A DNA stretch of 64,000 nt from Falsirhodobacter sp. 20TX0035 (GTDB taxonomy: Bacteria; Pseudomonadota; Alphaproteobacteria; Rhodobacterales; Rhodobacteraceae), in assembly GCF_028307215.1 (NCBI RefSeq), contig NZ_JAQMHV010000001.1, positions 124,001 through 188,000 of the forward strand. Reading direction: 5' to 3'. Each line of letters begins with the position of its first letter. The first letter of the stretch is position 1. The position numbers were made by a program, and so were the translations under genes. Of the stretch, positions 1 through 10,282 are shown piece by piece. A model generated the notes under the pieces. The model was not told the DNA's origin. It ran no database searches and was given only the letters and a program-made list of their open reading frames with translations.

Positions 1-479
1 GCCAGATGCTCCTCGATCAGGCGGGCGGTGGCGGTCCAGCCGAAGGGGATCACCTCCACCGGCAGCGGGAAGGCGCCCAGCGCGTGGACCTGCTTCGCGG
101 CATCCGCGATCACGATCATCCGGTCGGACGCGGTGGCCACGATCTTTTCCTGCAGCAGGGCGGCCCCGCCCCCCTTGATCAGGGACAGCTGGTTGTCCGC
201 CTCGTCCGCGCCGTCGATGGTCAGGTCCAGCCAGCGCGCCTCCTCCAGCGAAACGACGGTCAGGCCCAGGCTGCGCGCCAGATCTGCCGTGCGGGTGGAG
301 GTGGCGACGCAGGTCAGCGTCAGCTTCTCCTCGCGCACGCGGTCGGCCAGGCAGCGCACCATCCAGGCGGCGGTCGATCCGGTGCCAAGGCCCACCTTCA
401 TGCCGTCGGTCACGAAATCGACAGCGCGTTTCGAGGCGGCGAACTTTGCCTTTTCGATCGGGGACAGGTCAGCGGGCAT
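1..479 (-). CDS. rpiA: Ribose-5-phosphate isomerase A (3' end outside window)
   Basis: Interconverts ribose-5-phosphate and ribulose-5-phosphate in the cytoplasmic pentose phosphate pathway. About 159 N-terminal residues of a family usually near 220-260 residues are present; the rest lies beyond the left edge. Visible family motifs are the phosphate-binding GTGSTAAW (residues 32-39), the catalytic-acid motif DGADE (89-93) and [11 protein letters not shown] (102-112). The start is the ATG at 479 ([13 protein letters not shown]); the upstream AGAAAG is only a modest ribosome site. It lies 57 bases downstream of the MATE gene on the same strand, so the two may be cotranscribed. The identification is secure; only the C-terminus is unseen. 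Confidence 0.95.
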   Translation of the reverse strand, partial: MPADLSPIEKAKFAASKRAVDFVTDGMKVGLGTGSTAAWMVRCLADRVREEKLTLTCVATSTRTADLARSLGLTVVSLEEARWLDLTIDGADEADNQLSLIKGGGAALLQEKIVATASDRMIVIADAAKQVHALGAFPLPVEVIPFGWTATARLIEEHL

Positions 480-536
480 GGCGGTCTTTCTGGAACAGGA
501 TGCCCCGCTTATAGGCAAAGCCCCGCCCGCGCACAA

Positions 537-1880
537 TCAGCGCGGCGCGAAGCGCCAGAAGCGCGTCATCAGCAGCACCGCCGCCACCGCCAGCCCGATC
601 ACCAGCCCCATCCACAGCCCGTGCCCGCCAAGCCCCATCGGGAAGCCTAGCGCATAGCCCGTGGGCAGCCCGATCACCCAGTAGCTGATGACGGCCAGCA
701 CCATCGGCAGGCGCGTGTCCTTCAGCCCGCGCAGCAGGCCCAGCGCGATGGCCTGCAGGGCGTCGGCGAACTGGAACAAGGCCGCGATCGCCAGAAGGCC
801 CGTGCCATAGGCGATGATCGTGGCCGTGTTGGGCTTTCCTTCGGACAGGAACAGCCCGATGATCTGCTGCGGCAACAACAGGTAGATGGCGACCACCACG
901 CAGCCCACCGCGACCGAGATGCCGATGGCCACCCGCGCGGCCGTCCGCATGGCCGCATTGTCCCCCTGCCCGTGGAAGCGCGCGACCCGCACCGTGGCGG
1001 CGTTGGCCACGCCCAGATGCACCATGAAGGACAGGGCCGCGACTTCCAGCGCGATGCCGTGGGCGGCAAGTTCCACCGTGCCGATCCAGCCCATCATGAT
1101 GGCGGTGGCCTGGAACAGCCCAGCCTCGGCCAGCCCCGTCAGGCCGATGGGCGCGCCCAGGCGGGCCACCTGCCCCAGTGCCTGCCAGTCGGGCCGCCAG
1201 AAGCGCGAGAACAGCTCGAACCGGCGCAGGGCGGGCAGAAAGGCCGCGTAGCCCCCCAGCACGACGATGTTCAGCGTCTGCACGAACAGGCTGGCGATGG
1301 CCGCCCCGCGCACGCCCAGTTCCGGCAGGCCCCAATGGCCGAAGATCAGCGGCCAGCCCACGGCGATGTTCAGCGCGACGGCGGCCAGCGTGGACCACAG
1401 CACCACCCGCGTCCGTTCCAGCGCGGCCAGATAGCTTTTCAGCACCATCACCAGCAGCGCGGGGATCATCCCCGCCCCCGCGATGCGCAGGAAGTCCTGC
1501 GCCAGCTTTGCCACGTCAGGATTCTGGCCCAGCGCCCCCAGAAGCGCGCCCGAATTCCAGAACAGCGGATAGGTCAGCGCGCCATAGGCGATGGACAGCC
1601 ACAGCCCCATGCGCGCGTCCCGGCGCACCTGCGCCTCGTCCCCTCGGCCCAGGGCAGAGGCGACCATGGGCATCACCGCCTGTCCGAAGCCGGAACCGAG
1701 GATGAAGGTCACGAAGAACAGCGACGTGCCCAGCACCACTGCCGCCAGTTCGTTCACCCCGTAGCGGCCCAGCATGACCGAGTCGCTGACATGCAGGGAC
1801 ATCTGCGCGATGTTGCTGCCGATCAGCGGAAGACCCAGCACCAGCGTGGCGCGGACATGGGCGGCTTTGGTCATGGACAT
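537..1880 (-). CDS. MATE family multidrug/cation exporter (NorM-like)
   Basis: Predicted inner-membrane antiporter that exports organic cations or drugs against Na+ or H+. The 447-residue product is hydrophobic throughout and has the length and layout of the 12-helix MATE family, beginning with a conserved first helix (LVLGLPLIGSNIAQMSLHVS) and the SVMLGRYG segment typical of the first repeat. An AAGGAG ribosome site lies 8 bases before the ATG at 1880; a second ATG two codons later is less well placed. It is divergent from the GST at 1996 and followed by rpiA. The substrate cannot be inferred from sequence. Confidence 0.9.
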   Translation of the reverse strand: MSMTKAAHVRATLVLGLPLIGSNIAQMSLHVSDSVMLGRYGVNELAAVVLGTSLFFVTFILGSGFGQAVMPMVASALGRGDEAQVRRDARMGLWLSIAYGALTYPLFWNSGALLGALGQNPDVAKLAQDFLRIAGAGMIPALLVMVLKSYLAALERTRVVLWSTLAAVALNIAVGWPLIFGHWGLPELGVRGAAIASLFVQTLNIVVLGGYAAFLPALRRFELFSRFWRPDWQALGQVARLGAPIGLTGLAEAGLFQATAIMMGWIGTVELAAHGIALEVAALSFMVHLGVANAATVRVARFHGQGDNAAMRTAARVAIGISVAVGCVVVAIYLLLPQQIIGLFLSEGKPNTATIIAYGTGLLAIAALFQFADALQAIALGLLRGLKDTRLPMVLAVISYWVIGLPTGYALGFPMGLGGHGLWMGLVIGLAVAAVLLMTRFWRFAPR

Positions 1881-1995
1881 GGGAACGCTCCTTCCCCTGC
1901 CTTATGCCCAAGGGATGGGCGGATTGTGAACAGCGAAAAACGCTTTTCGCGCCCCTGTCTTCGTGCTTGGGTGCCGGAACACGATGGAGGTTCGC

Positions 1996-2649
1996 ATGCT
2001 GACAATCTATGGCGTCCACCGCTCGCGCGCGACGCGGCCCCTGTGGCTTCTGAACGAGATCGGGGTGCCGTTCCACCACGTCCCGGTGATCCAGGCCTAC
2101 CGGCTGGCCGACGCGCAGGCCGCCGACGCGCCCCTGAACACCCGGTCCGAGGAGTTCCTGACCGTCAACCCTTTGGGCCAGATCCCGGTGATGGAGGAAG
2201 ACGGCCTGATCCTGACCGAGTCGCTGGCCATCACCCAATACCTTGCCAAGGTGCATGGCGGATCGCTGGGCCCGCAAAGCCCGGCCGAGGATGCGCTGAT
2301 CGACCAGTGGACGCTGATGGCCGCCACCAGCGTGGAAGGCCCCGCGCTGGAGATCCAGCAGACCCGCGCGCAGGGCGACAGCCCCGAGGCGCAGGCCCAC
2401 ATCTTCATCTGCGCCGAAAAGCTGCGCCGCCCCTTCGCCGTGCTGGAACGCCATCTGGCCCGGCACGACTACCTTGTGGGGGACCGCTTCACGGTGGCGG
2501 ACCTGAACATGGCCGAATGCGTGCGCTATGCGCAGGGCCACTCCGCCCTGATCGCGGAATTCCCCCGGCTGGGCGCGTGGCTGGGCCGGTGCCAGGAGCG
2601 TCCGGCTTTCAAGGCCATGATGGCCGCGCGCGAGGCGGAGCCCGCGTAA
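1996..2649 (+). CDS. Glutathione S-transferase family protein
   Basis: A 217-residue cytosolic GST: an N-terminal thioredoxin-fold domain with the glutathione-site segment NPLGQIPVMEEDG and the following LTESLAITQYLA (ES motif), then an all-helical C-terminal domain containing the conserved GDRFTVADLNMAE capping motif. An SRATRP segment near residue 8 probably carries the catalytic Ser. I chose the ATG at 1996 because GGAGG lies 5 bases upstream; a longer reading from 1963 has no ribosome site. It is divergent from the MATE exporter and followed by parE. The substrate is unknown; detoxification of electrophiles is a family-level inference. Confidence 0.88.
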   Translation: MLTIYGVHRSRATRPLWLLNEIGVPFHHVPVIQAYRLADAQAADAPLNTRSEEFLTVNPLGQIPVMEEDGLILTESLAITQYLAKVHGGSLGPQSPAEDALIDQWTLMAATSVEGPALEIQQTRAQGDSPEAQAHIFICAEKLRRPFAVLERHLARHDYLVGDRFTVADLNMAECVRYAQGHSALIAEFPRLGAWLGRCQERPAFKAMMAAREAEPA

Positions 2650-2672
2650 GGGCCGCTTGCCCACCCCTTTCT

Positions 2673-2698
2673 CCGGTGGTCTAATGGCGGGCCACCGG
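2673..2698 (+). promoter_or_regulatory. Hairpin directly abutting the parE ribosome site
   Basis: CCGGTGG (2673-2679) and CCACCGG (2692-2698) form a perfect 7-bp stem with a 12-base loop, ending one base before the AAGGA ribosome site of parE (2699-2703). It has no T-tract and is not a good terminator for the upstream GST. It could limit or tune ribosome access; this is inference from position only. Confidence 0.35.
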
Positions 2699-2709
2699 AA
2701 GGAATGACG

Positions 2710-4659
2710 ATGCCCGACGATCTGCTGTCCCAGAACCACGAAACCTACGACGCCTCCTCGATCGAGGTGCTGGAGGGGCTGGAGCCTGTGCGCAAGCGGC
2801 CCGGCATGTACATCGGCGGCACGGACGAACGCGCCCTGCACCATCTGGTGGCCGAAGTGCTCGACAACTCCATGGACGAGGCGGTGGCGGGCCATGCCAA
2901 CCGCATCGAGGTGGAGCTGCACGCCGACCATTCCGTGACCGTGCGCGACAACGGCCGCGGGATCCCCGTCGATCCCCACCCGAAGTTCCCCGGCAAGTCC
3001 GCGCTGGAGGTGATCCTGTGCACCCTGCACGCGGGGGGCAAGTTTTCGAACAAGGCCTATTCCACCTCGGGCGGGTTGAACGGCGTGGGGTCGTCGGTCG
3101 TGAACGCCCTGTCCGACCGGATGCGAGTGGAGGTGGCGCGCAACCGCGAACTTTACGTGCAGGAATTCTCGCGCGGGGTGCCGCAGGGGCCGGTGGCCAA
3201 GGTCGGCCCCGCACCCAACCGCCGCGGCACGACCGTGACCTTCCACCCCGATGCCGAGATCTTCGGACACCTGCTGCTGAAGCCCGCCCGCCTTTACAAG
3301 ATGGTGCGGTCGAAGGCCTACCTCTTCTCGGGGGTGGAGATCCGCTGGAAGACCGCCATCGACGATGGCGAGACGCCGGCTGAGGCCACGTTCCAGTATC
3401 CCAACGGCCTTGCCGACTTCCTGAACGAAACGCTGGGCGCGACCACCACATATTCAGAGCGTCCCTTTGCCGGGAAGGTGATCTTCGAGGAGAAGTTCGG
3501 CGTTCCGGGCCGCATCGAATGGGCGATCAACTGGACGCCCGCGCGGGACGGCTTCATCCATTCCTATTGCAACACGGTTCCGACGCCCGAAGGCGGCACA
3601 CATGAGGCAGGCTTCTGGGCCGCGATCCTGAAAGGCATCAAGGCCTACGGCGAGCTGGTGCGGAACCGCAAGGCCGCCGACATCACGCGCGAGGATCTGC
3701 TGGCGGGGGGCTGCGCCCTCATCTCCATCTTCATTCGCGAGCCGTCCTTCGTGGGCCAGACCAAGGACCGCCTGTCGACGGAGGAGGCGGTGAAATACGT
3801 CGAGGCCTCGGTGCGCGACCACTTCGACAACTGGCTCGCCTCTGACAACAAGTCGGCGGGGGCGATCCTCGATTTCCTGGTGCTGCGGGCGGAAGAACGG
3901 ATGCGCCGCCGCGCGGAAAAGGAAACGCAGCGCAAGTCGGCCACGAAGAAGCTGCGCCTTCCGGGCAAGCTGACCGACTGCACGGCCAAGAACCGCGCCG
4001 GCACGGAACTGTTCATCGTCGAAGGCGACAGCGCCGGCGGGTCGGCCAAGGGCGCGCGGTCGCGCGAAACGCAGGCCCTGCTGCCGCTGAAAGGCAAGAT
4101 CCTGAACGTCCTCGGCGCGGCCTCGGGCAAGCTGAACGACAACACCGAGATCCGCGACATCTGCGAGGCGCTGGGCGTCAGCATGGGCACGCGGTTCAAC
4201 GTAGATGACCTGCGCTATGAAAAGATCATCATCATGACGGACGCCGACGTGGACGGCGCGCACATCGCGTCGCTGCTGATGACGTTCTTCTTCACCCAGA
4301 TGCGCCCGCTGATCGACCGCGGGCACCTGTATCTGGCCTGCCCGCCGCTCTACCGCCTGACGCAGGGGGCGCGGCGAATGTACGTGGCCGATGACGCCGA
4401 AAAGGAAAAGTGGCTGAAGAAGGGTCTGGGCGGCAAGGGCAAGATCGACGTCCAGCGCTTCAAGGGTCTGGGCGAGATGGACGCCAAGGACCTGAAGGAC
4501 ACCACGATGAACCCGGAAACGCGCAAGCTGATCCGCGTGTCCATTGACGAGGACAGCGAGGCCGGCGATCTGGTCGAACGCCTGATGGGCAAGAAGCCGG
4601 AACTGCGTTTCCAGTACATCCAGGAAAACGCGAAATTCGTGGAAGAACTGGACGTCTGA
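2710..4659 (+). CDS. parE: DNA topoisomerase IV subunit B
   Basis: ATPase subunit of topoisomerase IV, which decatenates daughter chromosomes; the partner ParC is not in this window. The product is about 649 residues. It has a GHKL ATPase domain (EVLDNSMDEA, DNGRGIPVD, GGLNGVGSSVVNAL), the switch-lysine loop QTKDRLST, and a TOPRIM domain (VEGDSAGGSAKGARSRETQ, IIMTDADVDGAHI), ending in a short C-terminal domain. The length fits ParE; proteobacterial GyrB has an insertion and is about 800 residues. ATG codons exist at 2704 and 2710. AAGGA (2699-2703) touches the first but is 6 bases before the second, so 2710 is preferred (MPDDLLSQ). Confidence 0.96.
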   Translation: MPDDLLSQNHETYDASSIEVLEGLEPVRKRPGMYIGGTDERALHHLVAEVLDNSMDEAVAGHANRIEVELHADHSVTVRDNGRGIPVDPHPKFPGKSALEVILCTLHAGGKFSNKAYSTSGGLNGVGSSVVNALSDRMRVEVARNRELYVQEFSRGVPQGPVAKVGPAPNRRGTTVTFHPDAEIFGHLLLKPARLYKMVRSKAYLFSGVEIRWKTAIDDGETPAEATFQYPNGLADFLNETLGATTTYSERPFAGKVIFEEKFGVPGRIEWAINWTPARDGFIHSYCNTVPTPEGGTHEAGFWAAILKGIKAYGELVRNRKAADITREDLLAGGCALISIFIREPSFVGQTKDRLSTEEAVKYVEASVRDHFDNWLASDNKSAGAILDFLVLRAEERMRRRAEKETQRKSATKKLRLPGKLTDCTAKNRAGTELFIVEGDSAGGSAKGARSRETQALLPLKGKILNVLGAASGKLNDNTEIRDICEALGVSMGTRFNVDDLRYEKIIIMTDADVDGAHIASLLMTFFFTQMRPLIDRGHLYLACPPLYRLTQGARRMYVADDAEKEKWLKKGLGGKGKIDVQRFKGLGEMDAKDLKDTTMNPETRKLIRVSIDEDSEAGDLVERLMGKKPELRFQYIQENAKFVEELDV

Positions 4660-4696
4660 TCTGGCAATCCGGGCGGGGCGGTGCCATCTGGGAACC

Positions 4697-5416
4697 ATGT
4701 CCCGCCTGACACCTCCCCGCTTGACCCTGACGGACGCCGCCGTGCAGCGCACGCTGCGTCACGTTCCCGATCCCGGCACGCCCCCCGGCTGGACCCCCCT
4801 GACCGACGAGGATTACGACCATCTGGCCGCCGACCTGACGCGCGGCCACGTGGGTCCGATCCCGATCTTCGCCTATGGCAGCCTGATCTGGAACCCCGGC
4901 TTTGCGGTGGGGCCGGTCCGCAAGGCGGTGGCCCATGGCTGGCACCGGTCCTTCTGCCTTGAGATCCTGCAATGGCGCGGCAGCCCCGACTGTCCGGGCC
5001 TGATGATGGCGCTGGAACGCGGCGGCTCCGCCACCGGCCTGATCATGGAGATCGCGGAAGGCCACGAAGCCGAGGCCCTGCGCGCCCTTCTGAAGCGTGA
5101 ACTGGTCGCCAAGGAGCTGGTGGACAACGTCCGCTGGGTGCGCGTGAAGACCGAGCGGGGCGTGGAACGCGCCCTGACCTTCTGGGCCGGGCCCAAGGGG
5201 CCCATGGTCGTCTCCCTCCCGCCCGAGGTGCAGGCCTGGCGTCTGGCGCATGCCTGCGGCCATGGGGGGTCGGGGGCGCAATACCTGCACAACACCGTTC
5301 GCAAGCTGGAAGAATACGGGCTGCGCGACCGAAACCTGTCCCATCTGGAGCACCTGACCGCGACCGAGATCGCGCGCTGGCCGACCGGTCAGGGCACGAT
5401 CGTGCCGGATACCTGA
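4697..5416 (+). CDS. Glutathione-specific gamma-glutamylcyclotransferase (ChaC-like)
   Basis: Predicted cytosolic enzyme that cleaves glutathione to 5-oxoproline and Cys-Gly. The 239-residue product carries the hallmark FAYGSLIWNPGF substrate loop near residue 60, then the beta-barrel-like core with HRSFCL and the ARG/CHGGSGAQYL region typical of the ChaC family. The catalytic glutamate probably lies in the KRELVAKELVDN stretch, but I cannot assign it with certainty. It follows parE by 37 bases on the same strand. No chaA or chaB neighbours are present, so a link to calcium/proton exchange is not supported. Confidence 0.88.
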   Translation: MSRLTPPRLTLTDAAVQRTLRHVPDPGTPPGWTPLTDEDYDHLAADLTRGHVGPIPIFAYGSLIWNPGFAVGPVRKAVAHGWHRSFCLEILQWRGSPDCPGLMMALERGGSATGLIMEIAEGHEAEALRALLKRELVAKELVDNVRWVRVKTERGVERALTFWAGPKGPMVVSLPPEVQAWRLAHACGHGGSGAQYLHNTVRKLEEYGLRDRNLSHLEHLTATEIARWPTGQGTIVPDT

Positions 5417-5775
5417 CCGGGATCACCCGGATATGGGGGTGTCAACGCGCCCGGCGCGGGCGCGACATCGGCCTGTCCGCGGATGGCCCCGTTCTAACAT
5501 CCGGCGTGCAGATCAGGCCTCAGCGGACCCATCCCCGGCTGTGCAAGCCGTTCAGGCGTGTGATCGTCCCCTCCACTGGGTGCGCGCGCAGGTCAGGCCC
5601 CGCCGCCGGTACCCGCGCCATCGTGGAGCTGAAGGAGGATCTGGGCGTGCAGCTGTTCGTGCGCACCACGCGGCAGGTGTCGCTGACGGCGGAGTCTATG
5701 CCGTCCAGATCAAGCCCTCGTGGTCGTCCCCGACACCACGTTCGCGCACAGGCTGGCACGATCCGGCCCCGACCG
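5417..5775. other. Gene-poor gap between convergent ChaC-like and lolD genes
   Basis: About 360 bases with no intact gene. It contains a 7-bp GC hairpin at 5447-5463 (GCGCCCG, triloop, CGGGCGC) just after the ChaC-like stop, without a T-tract, and a LysR-type fragment described separately. Codon-like composition persists, which fits decayed coding sequence rather than a regulatory region. Confidence 0.6.
5608..5700 (+). pseudogene. LysR-type regulator remnant (end of the HTH domain only)
   Basis: The frame starting at 5608 reads GTRAIVELKEDLGVQLF and continues VRTTRQVSLTAE, an almost exact match to the recognition-helix/wing end of LysR-type DNA-binding domains (SRAIxxLEEDLGVxLFxRTTRxVxLTxAG). 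Nothing upstream gives the N-terminal helix with its SQPAVS motif, and the match ends near 5694. A frame from 5720 (MVVPDTTFAHRLAR) could be a further degraded piece. No full regulator could be encoded in the gap, so this is a deletion remnant. Confidence 0.6.
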
Positions 5776-6448
<673 letters not shown>

Positions 6449-6456
<8 letters not shown>

Positions 6457-7723
6457 AGCGCAGGGCCTCCACCGGGTTCATACGGGCCGCACGGCGCGCC
6501 GGGAAGATGGTGATGATGAAGGACAGGCCCAGCGACAGCGACACGGCCGACAGCACGTCGGACAGCTGAAGCTTGGCCGGCAGGTGGTAGATGCCCCGGA
6601 TCTCCGGATCCCAGACACCGCCGCCCGAGACGTAGTTCACGAGGCCGAAGATCGGGTCGATGTAGATCGCGAACAGGCAGCCGAGGATCACGCCCATCAG
6701 CGTGCCCACGATCCCCGTCCCCGCCCCGCAGATGAAGAACACCCGCAGGATCGACCCCTCGGTCAGCCCCATGGTGCGGAGGATGCCGATGTCGCGGCCC
6801 TTGTTCTTCACCAGCATGATCAGGCCCGACACGATGTTCATCGTCGCGATCAGCACGAGGACGGAGAGGATGACGAACATCACGTTGTCTTCCACGTCCA
6901 GCGCGCGCAGGAAGCTGCCGGAACTGTCGCGCCACGTCCAGAGCAACCCTTCCGGCCCGATGGCGTCGGACAGCGCGGGAAGGTAGCGGTCCACCTGTTC
7001 GGGATCCTGCACCATCACCTCGATCTCGTCGGCCAGGCCCTCGCGGTTGAAGAAGCTCTGCGCCTCGGCGAAGGGCATGTAGACGCGGGTCTTGTCGATG
7101 TCGTAGCGGCCGGCGCTGAAGATGTAGACGACCTCATACGCGTTCACGCGGGGGCTGGTGCCGAAGGCCGTGCGCACGCCGTTGGCGCTGGTCAGGCGGA
7201 CGCGGTCGCCCACGGAGATGCCCATGTCCCGCGCCATCTGGGCACCGATGGCGATGCCCCGGTCCAGATCGTCCACGTTGCCCTCACCCCCCGACCCGAC
7301 ACGGGGGATCGCCTTCAGATCCTCCAGCCGGATGCCGTAGACGTCGCCCAAGCCCGACACGTCGTTGGCCGAGGCCATGACCTGCCCCTTCACCAGGGGC
7401 GCCGCCCGCGTCACGCCGTCCACCTGCGCGATGCGTTGCGACAGCGCGTCGTAGTCGGAAAAGCCGCGGATCACGCCGCCCTGTTCCGTCACCTGCCCCG
7501 CGGAATAGACGTTCACATGGGCGTTCGCGCCCAGGATCGTGTCGACGAATTCGGCGCGGAAGCCCGCCCGGACCGACAGCGTCGCGATCAGCGCGAAGAC
7601 CGCCAGCGTGATCCCGATCAGGCTGATCCACGTCATGACGGACACGCCGCCCTCGGCCCGCTTGGCGCGCAGGTAGCGCCAAGCGATCATCCATTCGAAG
7701 CCCACGAAGGGTCTGGTCGCCAT
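6449..7723 (-). CDS. lolC: Lipoprotein-releasing ABC transporter permease LolC/E
   Basis: Inner-membrane permease of the Lol system. The 424-residue protein has an N-terminal helix (FEWMIAWRYLRAKRAEGG), a large periplasmic domain of roughly 200 residues and three C-terminal helices of the FtsX/MacB type, ending NPVEALRYE, the family's usual terminus. Only one permease gene is present, which fits organisms where one protein serves as both LolC and LolE. The ATG at 7723 has AAGGAAG about 6-8 bases upstream; a longer reading from 7873 runs into proS and is rejected. It is 14 bases downstream of proS and overlaps lolD. Confidence 0.92.
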
Positions 7724-7737
7724 GGCGGTCTTCCTTG

Positions 7738-9075
7738 TCAGATGGACGCGTAGATCTGGGTCAGGCGATCCACGGCCGCTTCCATCGACAGCTCCTCGCT
7801 TTCGCCGCTGCGCCGCGAGGTCAGTTCCACCTTGCCGTTCGCCAGCCCGCGCGGGCCGACGGTGATGCGCCACGGCAGGCCGATCAGGTCCATGGTCGCG
7901 AACTTCGCCCCCGCCCGTTCGTCGCGGTCGTCATACAGCGGCTCCAGCCCTTGGGCGACCAGCGCGGAATACAGCGCGTTGCAGGCGCTGTCGGTGGAGG
8001 CGTCGCCCTGCTTCAGGTTCACAAGGCCGACATGGAACGGCGTCACGCCTTCGGGCCAGATGATGCCCTTGTCGTCGTGGTTCGCCTCGATGATGGCGCC
8101 CAGCAGGCGGCTGACGCCGATGCCGTGGCTGCCCATTTCCACCGGGACGCGGCTGCCGTCGGCGGTGACGACGGTGGCGCCCATCGCCTCGGAATACTTG
8201 GTGCCGAAGTAGAAGATCTGCCCCACCTCGATCCCGCGGGCCACGCGGCGGCGGTCCTCGACCACCTCGGCGAACAGCGCCTCGTCATGGGTTTCGTCCG
8301 TGCGGGCGTAAAGGGTCGTGAACTCCTCGCACACGGCGGCGACGGCAGCGCGGTCGTCCATGTCCACATCGCGCGCGCCCAGCTTCAGGTCCGTGACGGC
8401 GCTGTCATAGAAGACCTCGCTTTCGCCGGTTTCGGCCAGCACCAGGAACTCATGCGTGTTGTCGCCGCCGATGGGGCCCGAGGCGGCGCGCATCGGGATC
8501 GCGGTCAGCCCCATCCGTTCATAGGTGCGCAGATAGGCGACCATGTGGCGGTTGTAGGCGTGCAGCGCCGCGTCGCGGTCGATGTCAAAGCTGTAGCCGT
8601 CCTTCATCAGGAACTCCCGCCCGCGCATCACGCCGAAGCGGGGACGCATCTCGTCGCGGAACTTCCACTGGATCTGATAGAGCGTCAGCGGCAGGTCCTT
8701 GTAGCTGTTCACATGGCTGCGGAAGATGTCGGTGATCATCTCCTCGTTCGTGGGACCGTACAGCATCTCGCGGCCCTGACGGTCCTTGATGCGCAGCATT
8801 TCCTGCCCGTAATCGTCGTAGCGGCCGCTTTCGCGCCACAGGTCGGCCGTTTGCAGTGTGGGCATCAGCAGCGGGATGTGGCCGGCGCGGATCTGCTCCT
8901 CATGGACGATCTGCTCGATCCGCTTCAGGATCTTGAAGCCCAGCGGCAGCCAGGAATAGATGCCGGCCGACTGCTGCTTGATCATCCCCGCCCGCAGCAT
9001 GTAGCGGTGCGAGACGATCTGTGCCTCGGAGGGGTTTTCCTTCAGGACGGGCAGGAAATAGCGGCTCAGGCGCAT
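7738..9075 (-). CDS. proS: Prolyl-tRNA synthetase (short, no editing insertion)
   Basis: Charges tRNA-Pro. 445 residues, a class II synthetase with motif 2 ([20 protein letters not shown]), [10 protein letters not shown], and motif 3 ([17 protein letters not shown]), followed by an anticodon-binding domain. The length is about 130 residues below the E. coli enzyme because the editing insertion between motifs 2 and 3 is missing, which is usual in Alphaproteobacteria. It starts [18 protein letters not shown]. It is the first gene of a leftward group with lolC/E and lolD. Confidence 0.96.
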   Translation of the reverse strand: MRLSRYFLPVLKENPSEAQIVSHRYMLRAGMIKQQSAGIYSWLPLGFKILKRIEQIVHEEQIRAGHIPLLMPTLQTADLWRESGRYDDYGQEMLRIKDRQGREMLYGPTNEEMITDIFRSHVNSYKDLPLTLYQIQWKFRDEMRPRFGVMRGREFLMKDGYSFDIDRDAALHAYNRHMVAYLRTYERMGLTAIPMRAASGPIGGDNTHEFLVLAETGESEVFYDSAVTDLKLGARDVDMDDRAAVAAVCEEFTTLYARTDETHDEALFAEVVEDRRRVARGIEVGQIFYFGTKYSEAMGATVVTADGSRVPVEMGSHGIGVSRLLGAIIEANHDDKGIIWPEGVTPFHVGLVNLKQGDASTDSACNALYSALVAQGLEPLYDDRDERAGAKFATMDLIGLPWRITVGPRGLANGKVELTSRRSGESEELSMEAAVDRLTQIYASI

Positions 9076-9127
9076 GAATGCCTCATAAGACTACGGTTGC
9101 ATGGGGTTTAGGGCCTTGGCCCTGCGG

Positions 9128-9150
9128 GGGCAAGCGCCCCGCGCTTGCCC
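9128..9150. other. GC-rich inverted repeat between proS and perM
   Basis: GGGCAAGCG (9128-9136) and CGCTTGCCC (9142-9150) form a perfect 9-bp stem with a 5-base loop in the 127-base divergent gap. No T-run follows on either strand, so it is not a convincing intrinsic terminator. It would be in the 5' untranslated part of one or both transcripts. Function unknown. Confidence 0.4.
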
Positions 9151-9202
9151 TTGCGTGAACCGGTCGGTTGGGCCATGGATTGGCCAGCACCAAGGGGGCA
9201 CG

Positions 9203-10282
9203 ATGCAACTGACCGAACTCAATCAGGCGAAGTGGTGGGGCATCGCGGCGGTCGTGTTCCTGGTCATGCTGTGGTTCCTTGGCGACGTGATCCTGCCCTT
9301 CCTCGTGGGCGGGGCCATCGCGTATTTCCTTGATCCGCTGGCCGACCGGCTGGAAAAGCTGGGCCTCAGCCGCGCGCTGTCGACGGCCGTGATCGCGATC
9401 CTGGCGGTGCTGATCTTCGTGCTGCTGATCCTGGCCGTCATCCCGACGCTGGTGAACCAGCTGACGCAGCTGATCAACGCTGCCCCCGCCATCGTCAGCC
9501 AGTTGCAGACCTTCCTGATGGACCGCTTCCCCGAGCTGAACGACGAGACGTCGACCATCCGCCAGACCCTCGATTCGCTGGCGCTGGCGATCCAGGAACG
9601 CGGCGGGCAGATGGCCAACACGCTTATCACCTCGTTCTATTCGGTCATCAACGCGGTCGTGTTCATCGTGGTGGTGCCGGTGGTGACCTTCTACATGCTT
9701 CTGGACTGGGACAAGATGGTGGCCAAGGTGAACGCCCTGCTGCCCCTGGAACACGCCCCCACCGTCCGCGAACTGGCGCGCGAGATCGACCGCACGCTGG
9801 CGGGCTTCGTGCGCGGACAGACGGTCGTGTGCCTGATCCTTGGCGTCTACTATGCCTTCGCGCTGATGGCGGCGGGGCTGAACTTCGGCGCCATCGTGGG
9901 GGCCATCGCGGGCTTTCTGACCTTCATCCCCTATGTGGGCGCGCTTGTGGGCGGCGGGCTGGCGATCGGCCTTGCGCTGTTCCAGTTCTGGGGCGACTGG
10001 TGGCAGATCCTGATCATCTGGGCGATCTTCCAGTCGGGGCAGTTCGTGGAAGGCAACATCCTGACGCCGCGCCTTGTCGGAAGCTCGGTCGGGCTGCACC
10101 CGGTGTGGCTGTTGTTCGCGCTGTCGGCTTTCGGGGCACTGTTCGGCTTTGTCGGGATGCTGGTGGCCGTTCCGGTGGCCGCCGCCATCGGTGTGCTGGC
10201 CCGCTTCGGGATCGCGCAATACAAGGCCAGCCGCCTGTATCACGGCGCGGACGATCAGCCGGTTCCGGAAAACCAGGGGTGA
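9203..10282 (+). CDS. AI-2E family transporter / PerM-like permease
   Basis: Integral membrane protein of the AI-2 exporter-like (PerM/UPF0118) family. 359 residues with about eight predicted helices; the N-terminal pair (VVFLVMLWFLGDVILPFLVG, then AYFLDPLADRLEK) and the C-terminal VEGNILTPRLVGSSVGLHP motif are diagnostic. The ATG at 9203 is preceded by AAGGGGG. Its stop overlaps the GTG start of hdaA (GTGA), so the two are translationally coupled. This pairing is common in Alphaproteobacteria. The substrate is not established for this branch. Confidence 0.88.
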   Translation: MQLTELNQAKWWGIAAVVFLVMLWFLGDVILPFLVGGAIAYFLDPLADRLEKLGLSRALSTAVIAILAVLIFVLLILAVIPTLVNQLTQLINAAPAIVSQLQTFLMDRFPELNDETSTIRQTLDSLALAIQERGGQMANTLITSFYSVINAVVFIVVVPVVTFYMLLDWDKMVAKVNALLPLEHAPTVRELAREIDRTLAGFVRGQTVVCLILGVYYAFALMAAGLNFGAIVGAIAGFLTFIPYVGALVGGGLAIGLALFQFWGDWWQILIIWAIFQSGQFVEGNILTPRLVGSSVGLHPVWLLFALSAFGALFGFVGMLVAVPVAAAIGVLARFGIAQYKASRLYHGADDQPVPENQG

